Part shown: positions 8,723 through 17,152 of the stretch, in pieces
How positions within the stretch are numbered: the stretch's first letter is position 1
Layout: each line of letters starts with the position of its first letter
DNA from: CAWCDJ01 sp963836015
Lineage (GTDB): Bacteria > Acidobacteriota > Terriglobia > Bryobacterales > Bryobacteraceae
Assembly: GCA_963836015.1 (NCBI GenBank)
Contig: CAWIIF010000014.1
Span: 1 to 39,994 of the forward strand
Direction of reading: 5' to 3'
Length of the DNA: 39,994 nt
Program-made: the position numbers and the translations under genes
The notes under the pieces: generated by a model
The model's input: only the letters and a program-made list of their open reading frames with translations
Databases searched by the model: none
Told to the model about the DNA's origin: nothing

Positions 8723-9400
8723 ATGGCAAGATTTCCTCGACTGAAAGTGCTGAATACGATGATCGAGACCGGCGTGGTGCCCGTCTTCTATCACCCGAGC
8801 GTGGAGGTGGCGCGCGAAGTGGCGGCCGCCTGCGTCTCGGGCGGCGTCCCGCTGCTGGAATTCACCAACCGCGGCGACCACGCCTGGGAGGTATTTAGCG
8901 AACTGGATCGCTACTGCGCGCGCGAGCTGCCGGATCTCATTCTGGGCGTGGGCTCGGTGGTGGACCCCGGGACAGCGTCGCTCTACATCAATTGCGGTGC
9001 CAACTTCGTGGTCGGGCCGGTGCTGAACCCGGACGTCGCGCGTGCCTGCAACCGGCGCAAGATTCCGTATTCGCCCGGCTGTGGCAGCGCTTCGGAGGTT
9101 TCGCAGGCGGAGGAACTCGGCTGCGAGATCGTCAAGGTCTTTCCCGGCAAGGAGGTCGGCGGGCCGGGTTTCGTCAAGGCAGTCAAGGGGCCGTGCCCCT
9201 GGGTTTCGATTATGCCGACGGGCGGCGTGGAGAGCACGGAAGCGTCGCTGCGAGCCTGGTTCGACGCGGGCGTAGCCTGCGTCGGAATGGGCTCGAACCT
9301 GATTACGAAAGAGCTGCTGAAGGCCGGAGACTACCAGGGCATCGCCGCGAAATTGCGGGAAACGCGCGAACTGATCCGGAAGATTCGCGGAGAGAAGTAG
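8723..9400 (+). CDS. eda: KDPG/KHG-type aldolase (Eda family)
   Basis: This 225-residue TIM-barrel class I aldolase cleaves 2-keto-3-deoxy-6-phosphogluconate (or 4-hydroxy-2-oxoglutarate) to pyruvate and an aldehyde through a Schiff base. Lys138 in EIVKVFPG is the Schiff-base lysine and Glu46 in PLLEFTNRG the general acid/base. The substrate loop reads YSPGCGSASE where classical Eda has a PG-x-x-TPTE pattern, so the exact substrate may differ. AAGAAGGA lies 8 bases before the ATG. It is the second gene of the permease/aldolase operon, 10 bases before the RraA-type gene. The symbol follows family membership; a 2-dehydro-3-deoxygalactonate-type role is equally possible. Confidence 0.85.
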   Translation: MARFPRLKVLNTMIETGVVPVFYHPSVEVAREVAAACVSGGVPLLEFTNRGDHAWEVFSELDRYCARELPDLILGVGSVVDPGTASLYINCGANFVVGPVLNPDVARACNRRKIPYSPGCGSASEVSQAEELGCEIVKVFPGKEVGGPGFVKAVKGPCPWVSIMPTGGVESTEASLRAWFDAGVACVGMGSNLITKELLKAGDYQGIAAKLRETRELIRKIRGEK

Positions 9401-9410
9401 GGGGAAGCTA

Positions 9411-10088
9411 ATGCCATCCGCAAATCCGCTGGTCGAAGATCTCAAACAGGTCTGCGAGCGGTATCTGAAACTGTACACGGGGGCGATCTCCGACATACTC
9501 GACAAGCGCGGCTGCCGCAACCAGGTGCTGCCGCGCTACATCGTGCCTTTCACGGCGCTCAACCGCGTGGCCGGCCCGGCGTTCACCGGGCAGGGCTATC
9601 CCTGCGCCAGCACGAAGAATGACGACACCCAAACGCGGCTCGACATGCTGGACAGCATCACGCCCGGCACCGTTTCGGTCTGGGCTTGCGGAGGCAGCAT
9701 GGTCTGCGCGCATTGGGGCGAGATCATGTCCACCGCGGCGCGCGAGCGGGGGTGCACCGGCGCCGTGCTGGACGGCGGCGTGCGCGACCTGGACTTCATC
9801 AACGCCATGAATTACCCGGTGTTCGCGCAATTCAAGTGCGCGGCCAGCTCGATCGGACGATGGGATATCAAGGAGTACCAGGTGCCGGTCCGCATCGGCG
9901 ACACTGTGATCCACCCCGGCGATTTCGTCTTTGGCGACATTGACGGCGTCGTGATCGTGCCGGAGGAACTCACACTCGACGTGCTGTCGGCGGCTGAGGA
10001 TGTGTACCGGCGGGAGAAGGGAATGCGCGAGGAACTCCGCAGCGGCGTCTCGATCAAAGACGCGTACGCCAAGTACGGTTCGCTCTAG
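9411..10088 (+). CDS. RraA-like / 4-hydroxy-4-methyl-2-oxoglutarate aldolase family protein
   Basis: This 225-residue protein has the RraA/HMG-aldolase fold. Its key motif is GAVLDGGVRDLDF, with Arg125 and Asp126 at the metal- and pyruvate-binding site; the N-terminal YTGAISDILD is also typical. Members split into class II pyruvate aldolases or oxaloacetate decarboxylases and the RNase E inhibitor RraA. The operon context (MFS permease, KDPG-type aldolase) and the extra N-terminal helix favour an aldolase or decarboxylase acting on a keto acid. It is the last gene of the operon; its stop lies 6 bases from the stop of nuoN on the other strand, so the two operons converge with almost no spacer. 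Confidence 0.83.
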   Translation: MPSANPLVEDLKQVCERYLKLYTGAISDILDKRGCRNQVLPRYIVPFTALNRVAGPAFTGQGYPCASTKNDDTQTRLDMLDSITPGTVSVWACGGSMVCAHWGEIMSTAARERGCTGAVLDGGVRDLDFINAMNYPVFAQFKCAASSIGRWDIKEYQVPVRIGDTVIHPGDFVFGDIDGVVIVPEELTLDVLSAAEDVYRREKGMREELRSGVSIKDAYAKYGSL

Positions 10089-10094
10089 TCCGCG

Positions 10095-11528
10095 TCAGAC
10101 TACTCCGGAAATGGCCCGTCGAATGACGTCGAGCAGCGACTGAGGGAACACTCCGAAGAAGATCAGGCAGGCGGCAAGAAACGCCAGCACCAACGCGCCG
10201 GGAATTGCCAGCGCGGGCTGACCGGATGGCGCCTGCCTGGGTGGCCCGTACAGCGCCACGACGATCCGCAAATAGTAGTAAAGGCCGATCGCACTGGTGA
10301 TCACGAGGATGACGATCGGCCCCCACATCGCCGCGGACGCGCCGGCGGCTACGACGTAAAACTTGCCGATGAAGCCCGCGGTTACCGGGATTCCGGCCAG
10401 GGAAAGCAGCATCGCCGTGAAGACGGCCGCCAGGGCGGGGCGCCGCCAGAATAGGCCCTGGTAGTCTTCGAGAGCGTCGGCATCCCGCGTTCCATCCGAG
10501 AGGATGCTGACTACTCCGAATGCGCCGAGGATGGTCACAAAGTAGGCGACCAGATAGAACGTAACGGCTGTGGGGCCGAGGTCGCCGGACGCTTGAAATG
10601 CCACCAGCAGATAACCGAGATGGGCAATCGACGAGTACGCCAGTATGCGCTTCACGTTGCTCTGCAGCAGCGCCAGAATGTTCCCGGCGAACATAGAGGC
10701 GATTGCGATGATGGTGAACACCAGATAGACCGGCCGGAGGTCGTGGGCGCCGGAGCCGTAGAAATAGCGCAGCAGCACGGCGAACATGGCACCCTTGGAG
10801 ACGGTCGCGATATAGGCGGTTACCGGGGCGGGCGCTCCCTGATATACGTCCGGGGTCCAGAGATGAAAGGGGACTACCGCAAGCTTGAAGCCGAAGCCGG
10901 TGAGGATCAGGGCCAGGCCGGGCAGCACGAGCCAGCGGTCGAAACCGGGAACTGCGAGCCGCGCTGCGATCTCCGTGAATTGCATGGTGCCGAGCGCGCC
11001 ATAGATTAGGGCCATGCCAAAGAGTAGAAAGGCGGCCGAAACCGCAGCCAATACCAGGTACTTGATTCCCGCCTCGAGAGGCAGCGGGCGGAATCGCGGG
11101 TAAGCGATCATCCCATAGAGCGCCACGCTGAGGAGCTCGAGTCCCAGGAACAGGGACACGAAATGGCTGCTGGCCACGAGCACCGCCGAGCCTAGCGTAG
11201 CGACGAGCAGCAGGATGTAGAGCTCGTCGTGGTCGCCTCCCAATTTCTCGAAGTACCCGTAAGCGAGCGGCACGAACGCCATGCCGGCCGCCAGGATCAG
11301 GCCAATATAGAACAACGAGTAGCGGTCGAGGACCAGGAGCGGAGTCACTTGAGCCGGGGCGGCCGGGGCCGCCATCCACAGCGACCCGAACGCCGCGGCG
11401 AGCCCGACGAAAGCCAGACAGGCGGAGAGCGCGTGGCTGCGGTGCACCGCGACCGCCAGCATCACGGCAACCGCCGCGGCGGCGACGATCAGCAGCGGCA
11501 GCAGCGCGATGAAGGATTCTCCGTGCAC
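10095..11528 (-). CDS. nuoN: NADH-quinone oxidoreductase subunit N
   Basis: A 477-residue antiporter-like membrane subunit of complex I with about 14 helices. The channel signature GFGFKLAVVPFHLWTPDVYQ and the following PAPVTAYIATVSKGA carry the conserved Lys and His residues of proton translocation. I chose GTG at 11528, which follows a GAGGAG ribosome site and lies 2 bases after the nuoM stop; the longer open frame upstream is only a shadow of nuoM. It is the last gene of the nuo operon and converges on the RraA-type gene. Confidence 0.93.
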   Translation of the reverse strand: MHGESFIALLPLLIVAAAAVAVMLAVAVHRSHALSACLAFVGLAAAFGSLWMAAPAAPAQVTPLLVLDRYSLFYIGLILAAGMAFVPLAYGYFEKLGGDHDELYILLLVATLGSAVLVASSHFVSLFLGLELLSVALYGMIAYPRFRPLPLEAGIKYLVLAAVSAAFLLFGMALIYGALGTMQFTEIAARLAVPGFDRWLVLPGLALILTGFGFKLAVVPFHLWTPDVYQGAPAPVTAYIATVSKGAMFAVLLRYFYGSGAHDLRPVYLVFTIIAIASMFAGNILALLQSNVKRILAYSSIAHLGYLLVAFQASGDLGPTAVTFYLVAYFVTILGAFGVVSILSDGTRDADALEDYQGLFWRRPALAAVFTAMLLSLAGIPVTAGFIGKFYVVAAGASAAMWGPIVILVITSAIGLYYYLRIVVALYGPPRQAPSGQPALAIPGALVLAFLAACLIFFGVFPQSLLDVIRRAISGVV

Positions 11529-11530
11529 AC

Positions 11531-13002
11531 CTATCTCCTCGAAACCAGTTGCTCGAGCCGGGCCATGGCCGGCTGGAAGGTATCCAGCACGGGCCGCGGA
11601 TAAAGACCCAGCCAGAGCAGCGTCGCGATCATGAGAGCCATGGCCAATCCTTCGCGCGGCACGAGGTCCGCGATCCGCCAGTTGTGAGTATTGGGACCCA
11701 GAAATGCGCGCTGCACCATCCGCAGGGCGTAGAAGGTGGCGAACAGGACACCGACCGCGGCAAGTGCCGCCAGGAGAACGCTCTGCCGGTACACACCCAG
11801 CAGCACCAGGAATTCGCCGACGAAATCGCCGAGGCCCGGGAGGCCAAGGGAGGCGAGTGCGAAAAAGAGCGCCGCTCCGCTGAGACGGGGAGCGGTGCTC
11901 CAAAGCCCGCCCATGCGGTCCATCTCGCGGGTGTGGAGGCGGTGCTGCAGGGCGCCCGCCAGAATGAAGAGCGCGCCGGTGCTGATTCCGTGGCACAGCA
12001 TGGTCATGAGGGCGCCCTGCAGGGCCAGGTCGTTCCAGGCGAAAATTCCAAGCAGCACGAAACCGAGGTGGCTCACACTGGTGTAGGCCACCAGGCGCTT
12101 GAGGTCGGTCTGACCGAAGGCCAATAACGCTCCATAGAGAATGCCGGCCACCCCGAGCGCCATGGCGACGGGCGCGAAAGCGCGGGCGGCGTGGGGAAAG
12201 AGCGGGAGGACGAACCGAAGCATCCCATAGGCGCCGGTCTTCAGCAGCAGTCCCGCGAGGATCACGCTGCCCGCCGTGGGCGCTTCGGTGTGCGCGTCGG
12301 GCAGCCAGGTGTGCAGCCCGATCACCGGCAGTTTGACGGCGAACGCCGTGAAGAAGCCCAGCATCATCCACATTTCGGCGCGCGGCGACATCGCCGTGCC
12401 CAGAAGATCCTCATACTCGAAGGTGTAGATTCCAGTAGCACTGTGATGCAGGAAGAAGAGCGCCAGGATGGCGATCAACATCAGCAGACCGCTGAGCTGG
12501 GTGAAGATGAAGAACTTGGTAGCCGCGTACACGCGATTTTCGTGTCCCCAGATGGCGATCAGAAAGTACATGGGGACGAGCATCAACTCCCATGCGAAGT
12601 AGAAGAGGAAGAGATTCACCGCCAGGAAGACCCCGGCAATTCCCGCGAGACCCACAGCAGATTCAGGTGGAAAAAGCCGACCGCTTCCGTGATCTCGTTC
12701 CAGGATGCCAGCACGGAGAGGATGCCCAGGAAGAAGGTGAGCATCAGGAGCAGGAGGCTGAGGCCATCGAGGGCCAGGTGAAGCCGGATGCCGAACTGCG
12801 GCATCCATTGCCAGTCGGCCTGCGCGAACCAGGTATGAAAGCCAGCATTGCTATTGTCGATCCACAGAGACAGTGTGAGGGCGAAATCGGCGGTGACGGC
12901 GAGCAATGCGATCCAGCGGGCGGCGGACGCGCTCCGACGGGCGGCGGCCCATGCCAGGGCGCCGGCGACCAGCGGGATCAGGATGAGCCAGAGCAGGATC
13001 AT
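11531..13002 (-). CDS. nuoM: NADH-quinone oxidoreductase subunit M, with one apparent frameshift
   Basis: NuoM is a proton-pumping, antiporter-like subunit of about 490 residues. The ATG at 13002 overlaps the nuoL stop (ATGA). The first 117 residues run to FFHLNLLWV, after which the frame leads to a stop at 12616. The next frame continues perfectly as LAGIAGVFLAVNLFLFYFAW, then MLVPMYFLIAIWGHENRVYA, the channel motif KLPVIGLHTWLPDAHTEAPT and the rest. One base is missing at 12649/12650: restoring GTN-CTC gives LLWVLAGI, the expected family sequence. All other nuo genes are intact and the two parts together are full length, so a sequence error is more likely than loss of the subunit. No slippery site for programmed frameshifting is visible. 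Confidence 0.9.
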
Positions 13003-14855
13003 AGCAGCATCACGATGGCAATAAGGAATGCCGCGCCGCCGGCGATCCACGCGGTGTACCAGCGCAGTTTGCCTGTTTCCGTCAGGCTGAGCAGGCGCCA
13101 GCAGAGGGCAGCCAGCTTGGCCAGGCCGTCGTAAATGGAATCGATCACATCCGCCCGGTTTACACGCGCGATCCACATCACAGGGCGCACAAACAGACGG
13201 TCATAAAGCCAGTCCATTCCCCAATCGGCGAACCACAGTCGATGCAGGGCTTGGCCCGCCGGGTTCGCGATTACCGCGGCGGGCAGCGCCGGATTGCGCA
13301 CATACGCAAACCAGGCCGCCAGAAGGCCGCACAGAAAGGCAACCGCCGCGGCCGCAGTGGACAAGGCCTCACTGAAGCCACTGGCAGATCGGGAAAGCGG
13401 TGGGAGGGCAGTTGCGATGAAGTTCGCGAACGGCGCTTTATCGAATCCGCCTACAATCGACAGCAGCGCAAGCACTCCCGCCGGAATCAACATGGCAAGT
13501 CCTGGCCGGCGGGTGACCGGGGTCCGCACCGGCCCGAAGAAGACGATGAAGATCAGGCGGAATGTGTAGAGAGCGGTCAACACGACGCCGGCAACTCCCG
13601 CTGCCCAGAGGGCCGTGCCTCCGGCGGTGGAATTGGCGGCGCTCCACAGGATGAGATCTTTGCTGTAGAAGCCGGCGGTGATCAGGGGGAGGCCGGCCAG
13701 GGAGCAGCCTCCAATCAGGAAAAGCCAGAAGGCAGAGGGGAGTGCGGAGCGCAGCCCGCCCATGCGGAAGATGTTGTGCTCCTCATGCAGCGCCTCGATC
13801 ACGATGCCGGCGGCCAGAAAGAGCAAGGCCTTGAAGAAGGCGTGGGTCATGAAATGAAAGATGGCCGCGCCCCATGCGCCCACACCCAAAGCGAGGAACA
13901 TATAGCCGATCTGGCTGATGGTGGAGTAGGCCAGGACGCGTTTGATATCGTTCTGTGTGAGGGCGCTGCAGCCCGCCATCAAGAGGGTGGCGGCGCCAAT
14001 CGCGGCCACCGCGAACTGAACGGGCGGCGCCAGGGCAAAAAGGACATGCGTGCGCGCGATCAGATAGACGCCGGCCGTGACCATGGTTGCCGCGTGGATC
14101 AGGGCACTGGTAGGAGTGGGGCCGGCCATCGCATCCGGCAGCCAGGTTTGCAGCGGGAGTTGGGCCGACTTGCCGACCGCCCCTCCCAGGAGGAGTGCCG
14201 CAGCCGCAATCGCATAAGGAGAGCCGGTGGGCCACTGGATCTCCGCGGCATGCATCAGGTCCTGGATACGCAGGGTCCCCAGGCTATGGAAGAGGAGAAA
14301 CAGGCCGACCACCATGGCGGTGTCGCCGACACGGGTCACGATGAAAGCCTTCTGTCCCGCGCGGCCATTCGCGGGGTCCCGATACCAGAACCCGATGAGC
14401 AGGTAACTGCACAGCCCGACGCCCTCCCATCCGAGATACAGCAGGAGCAGATTGTCCGCCAGCAGCAGCGTGACCATTGACGCCACGAACAGGTTCATGT
14501 ACGCGAAGAAGCGGCTGTAGCCCTCGTCGCTGCGCATGAATTCGGCGGAATAGAGGTGGATCAGGAATGCGACGAACGTGACTACCAGCATCATCACGAG
14601 CGAGAGCGCATCCAGGTAGAAGGCAATTCCGGGGCGGAAGGAGCCGACGGTGATCCACGTCCACAGGGTCTGCGTGTAGACGCCGGGCGAGTTCAGAAAC
14701 GCCGCGGCGATCAGTATGGAGACGGCGGCTGACGCGGCGATGGTTCCTACACCGATCGCCGCCACACCCTTCGGAGTCATACGGGCTCCGAACACGGCCA
14801 GGATGAAAGCGCCCGCGAACGGGAATGCCGGAACCAGCCAGAGGAGCTCGAGCAT
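12999..14855 (-). CDS. nuoL: NADH-quinone oxidoreductase subunit L
   Basis: A 618-residue distal pump subunit of complex I. It has about 16 helices, the core ...GWEGVGLCSYLLIGFWY..., the channel motif GKSAQLPLQTWLPDAMAGPT followed by TSALIHAATMVTAGVYLIAR, and a C-terminal extension that forms the lateral helix. ATG at 14855 (MLELLWLVPAFPF) begins one base after the nuoK stop; the longer open frame to 15023 only mirrors nuoK. Its stop overlaps the nuoM start. Confidence 0.95.
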   Translation of the reverse strand: MLELLWLVPAFPFAGAFILAVFGARMTPKGVAAIGVGTIAASAAVSILIAAAFLNSPGVYTQTLWTWITVGSFRPGIAFYLDALSLVMMLVVTFVAFLIHLYSAEFMRSDEGYSRFFAYMNLFVASMVTLLLADNLLLLYLGWEGVGLCSYLLIGFWYRDPANGRAGQKAFIVTRVGDTAMVVGLFLLFHSLGTLRIQDLMHAAEIQWPTGSPYAIAAAALLLGGAVGKSAQLPLQTWLPDAMAGPTPTSALIHAATMVTAGVYLIARTHVLFALAPPVQFAVAAIGAATLLMAGCSALTQNDIKRVLAYSTISQIGYMFLALGVGAWGAAIFHFMTHAFFKALLFLAAGIVIEALHEEHNIFRMGGLRSALPSAFWLFLIGGCSLAGLPLITAGFYSKDLILWSAANSTAGGTALWAAGVAGVVLTALYTFRLIFIVFFGPVRTPVTRRPGLAMLIPAGVLALLSIVGGFDKAPFANFIATALPPLSRSASGFSEALSTAAAAVAFLCGLLAAWFAYVRNPALPAAVIANPAGQALHRLWFADWGMDWLYDRLFVRPVMWIARVNRADVIDSIYDGLAKLAALCWRLLSLTETGKLRWYTAWIAGGAAFLIAIVMLL

Positions 14856-14856
14856 A

Positions 14857-15165
14857 TCAGCCTCGCATCCTGCTAAGGACGTCCGTGTCGAGCGATTTGT
14901 AGTGATGATAGAGTCCCAATACCAGCGCGAGACCCACCGAGACTTCCGCGGCCGCCATCGACAGAATGAACAGGAAGACCACCTGGCCGTCAGGCTGCCC
15001 CCATCGCACGCCGGCCACCACAAAAGCGAGACCCGCGGCGTTCAACATGACCTCGATCGACATAAGCGTGAAGATGATATTCCGGCGCGCTATCACTCCT
15101 GCGACGCCCAGCGTGAAGAGAATGGCGGCCAGCACGAAGCCATCACGGACAGGGACCGGCCCCAT
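14857..15165 (-). CDS. nuoK: NADH-quinone oxidoreductase subunit K
   Basis: A 102-residue, three-helix membrane subunit of complex I, of normal length. It shows RRNIIFTLMSIEVMLNAAGLAF (here given in part: IFTLMSIEVMLNA), with the conserved intramembrane Glu residues (SIEVM and AAAEVSVGLA) that link the quinone chamber to the pump modules. Its ATG overlaps the nuoJ stop (ATGA), implying translational coupling. Confidence 0.95.
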   Translation of the reverse strand: MGPVPVRDGFVLAAILFTLGVAGVIARRNIIFTLMSIEVMLNAAGLAFVVAGVRWGQPDGQVVFLFILSMAAAEVSVGLALVLGLYHHYKSLDTDVLSRMRG

Positions 15166-15674
15166 CAGCGGACCTCCGCGTCAGGCGTTCTGCGCCGCCC
15201 CAGGTGATAGGCTCCCACGAGTCCACCGAGAAGCAGCATGGACGCCAGCTCAACGCCGATCAGATACGGCCCGAACAGCGACATTCCCACTTCGGCCGGA
15301 CCGATCATTCTGATTCCGGCGCCGGCGGAGGCGCCTTGCGCCAGAAGATAGACGAATTCGGCCGCAAGGATAGCAGCCAGTACCGAAGGCCCGACCCAAA
15401 CGGAAGGATGGAGCAGCTCGCGTTCGCTACGTGAGGCATCTTCGCCAAGGTTGAGCAGCATGACGACGAACACGAACAACACCATGATGGCGCCGGCATA
15501 GATGATGACTTCCAGCGCGGCAATGAACGGCGCTCCGAAGGAATAGAAGACCACCGCCACCGCCAGCAGGGAAACGATCAGATACAAGAGCGCGTGCACG
15601 GCGTTCGAGCGGGTGATCATCAGGAGCGTGGCAACCACAGCCACGGCGCCCGCGACGTAGAAGACAATCGTCAT
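15165..15674 (-). CDS. nuoJ: NADH-quinone oxidoreductase subunit J
   Basis: A 169-residue membrane subunit of complex I with five helices; LEVIIYAGAIMVLFVFVVML is the conserved third helix containing the pi-bulge region. ATG at 15674 follows the nuoI stop by 7 bases; the extended open frame to 15770 overlaps nuoI and lacks family sequence, so I reject it. The stop overlaps the nuoK start. Confidence 0.94.
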   Translation of the reverse strand: MTIVFYVAGAVAVVATLLMITRSNAVHALLYLIVSLLAVAVVFYSFGAPFIAALEVIIYAGAIMVLFVFVVMLLNLGEDASRSERELLHPSVWVGPSVLAAILAAEFVYLLAQGASAGAGIRMIGPAEVGMSLFGPYLIGVELASMLLLGGLVGAYHLGRRRTPDAEVR

Positions 15675-15681
15675 AGGATAT

Positions 15682-16197
15682 TCACGGCAGAAGGCTGCGC
15701 AGATCCACGGGGCGGCCTTCGTTTTCAGCCTCGCCTTTTTCCTTTCCACCGATCTGCACACCCGCCACACGCCAGAAGTTATAGCCGGGATATTTGCCGG
15801 GACCGTTGATCAGTAAGTCTTCCTTCTCGTAAACCATGTTTTGCCGTTGATACTCGCCCATTTCGAAATCGGGCGTTAGCTGGATCGCATAGGTAGGGCA
15901 CGCCTCCTCGCACAAGCCGCAGAAGATGCAGCGCGAAAAGTTGATTCGAAAGAACTCCGGCAGCCGCCGGCCGGTGGGGTCTTCGGTGGCTTGAAGAGCG
16001 ATGCAGGCAACCGGACAGACTACGGCGCAGAGGTAACAGGCCACACAGCGCTCGCCGCCGTCCGGATCGCGCGAGAGGATGATGCGGCCCCGGTACCGCG
16101 GTGCCAGGTACGGCTTCTGCTCGGGGTACAGCACGGTGACGCGCTTATGAAACATGTGGAGAAGCACGTACCAGACCGAGCGGATCAGGCTGAACAT
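15682..16197 (-). CDS. nuoI: NADH-quinone oxidoreductase subunit I (two 4Fe-4S clusters)
   Basis: A 171-residue peripheral-arm subunit with two 4Fe-4S motifs of the form CxxCxxCxxxCP: CVACYLCAVVCP (N6a) and CIFCGLCEEACP (N6b). It passes electrons to cluster N2 in NuoB. The amphipathic N-terminus (MFSLIRSVWYVLLHMF) contacts the membrane. One base separates it from the nuoH stop. Confidence 0.96.
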   Translation of the reverse strand: MFSLIRSVWYVLLHMFHKRVTVLYPEQKPYLAPRYRGRIILSRDPDGGERCVACYLCAVVCPVACIALQATEDPTGRRLPEFFRINFSRCIFCGLCEEACPTYAIQLTPDFEMGEYQRQNMVYEKEDLLINGPGKYPGYNFWRVAGVQIGGKEKGEAENEGRPVDLRSLLP

Positions 16198-16198
16198 C

Positions 16199-17152
16199 TT
16201 ATTTGCTCCACGCGAGCGCCACGGCGCCCGTAATCAACAGATTTGCCAGAGCCAGAGGCAGCATCACCTTCCAGCCGGCGGACATTAACTGGTCGAAGCG
16301 CGGCCTCGGCAGAGCTGCCCGCAGCAGTATGAAGAGACAGATGAAAAAGAATGTCTTGATCAGGAACCAGACGATGGGGGGAAGGATCGGCCCCAGCCAG
16401 CCCCCGAAGAAGAGGATGCTGATCAGTGACGAGGTCAGGACTACACCGAGATATTCGCCGACAAAGAACATGCCGAACTTCATTCCGGAATACTCGGAGT
16501 GATAACCGGCGACGAGCTCGCTCTCGGCCTCCGGCAGGTCGAACGGCAGCCTGCGCGTTTCCGCGAGGCCGGCGATCAGAAATAGGACGAAGCCGGCAAA
16601 CTGCGGTATCACGAACCAGAGATGGCGCTGAGCTTCCACGATCTTTACCAGGTCGAAGGAACCCGCCAGCAATACGACTCCCATCAGGGACAAGCCCATG
16701 AACACTTCGTAGCTCAGCATCTGGGCCGCGGCCCGCAATCCTCCGAGCAGCGCGTATTTGTTATCGGACGACCAGCCAGCCAGCACCACGCTGTAGACCC
16801 CGAGCGAGGACATGGCCAGCACGAACAGCAGCCCGATGTTCAGGTCGCTGACGATGATACCGGGCGCGACCGGCAACACGGCGAACGACATGAGCACGGT
16901 TATTACGATAACGGCGGGAGCGCCTACGAACACGGCCTTGTCGGCGAACGGCGGAATCCAGTCCTCCTTGAAGAAGATCTTGATCATGTCCGCGAGCACC
17001 TGGAGCAGTCCGAAGGGGCCGACACGATTCGGCCCGTAGCGGTCCTGCCATAGCGCCAGGAGGCGGCGCTCGAGCCAGATCAGCCCTGCGGCGAGCGTGA
17101 GCGCCGCGATGAGGATGCCGGCGATACTGAGGATCGGGTACGGGCTGGTCAT
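16199..17152 (-). CDS. nuoH: NADH-quinone oxidoreductase subunit H
   Basis: A 317-residue, eight-helix membrane subunit that joins the peripheral arm to the pump modules and forms part of the quinone channel. Diagnostic sequences are WLERRLLALWQDRYGPNRVG, LLQVLADMIKIFFKED, and LPFDLPEAESELVAGYHSEY with the conserved Glu residues of the quinone path. I prefer ATG at 17152 (MTSPYPILS), which overlaps the nuoG stop as ATGA like its neighbours; a start at 17176 would add eight residues inside nuoG. Confidence 0.95.
   Translation of the reverse strand: MTSPYPILSIAGILIAALTLAAGLIWLERRLLALWQDRYGPNRVGPFGLLQVLADMIKIFFKEDWIPPFADKAVFVGAPAVIVITVLMSFAVLPVAPGIIVSDLNIGLLFVLAMSSLGVYSVVLAGWSSDNKYALLGGLRAAAQMLSYEVFMGLSLMGVVLLAGSFDLVKIVEAQRHLWFVIPQFAGFVLFLIAGLAETRRLPFDLPEAESELVAGYHSEYSGMKFGMFFVGEYLGVVLTSSLISILFFGGWLGPILPPIVWFLIKTFFFICLFILLRAALPRPRFDQLMSAGWKVMLPLALANLLITGAVALAWSK

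Noticed and set aside
12640..12660. Programmed frameshifting in nuoM
   Set aside because: No slippery heptamer and no downstream stem-loop; a single missing base is simpler and matches the other breaks in the window.
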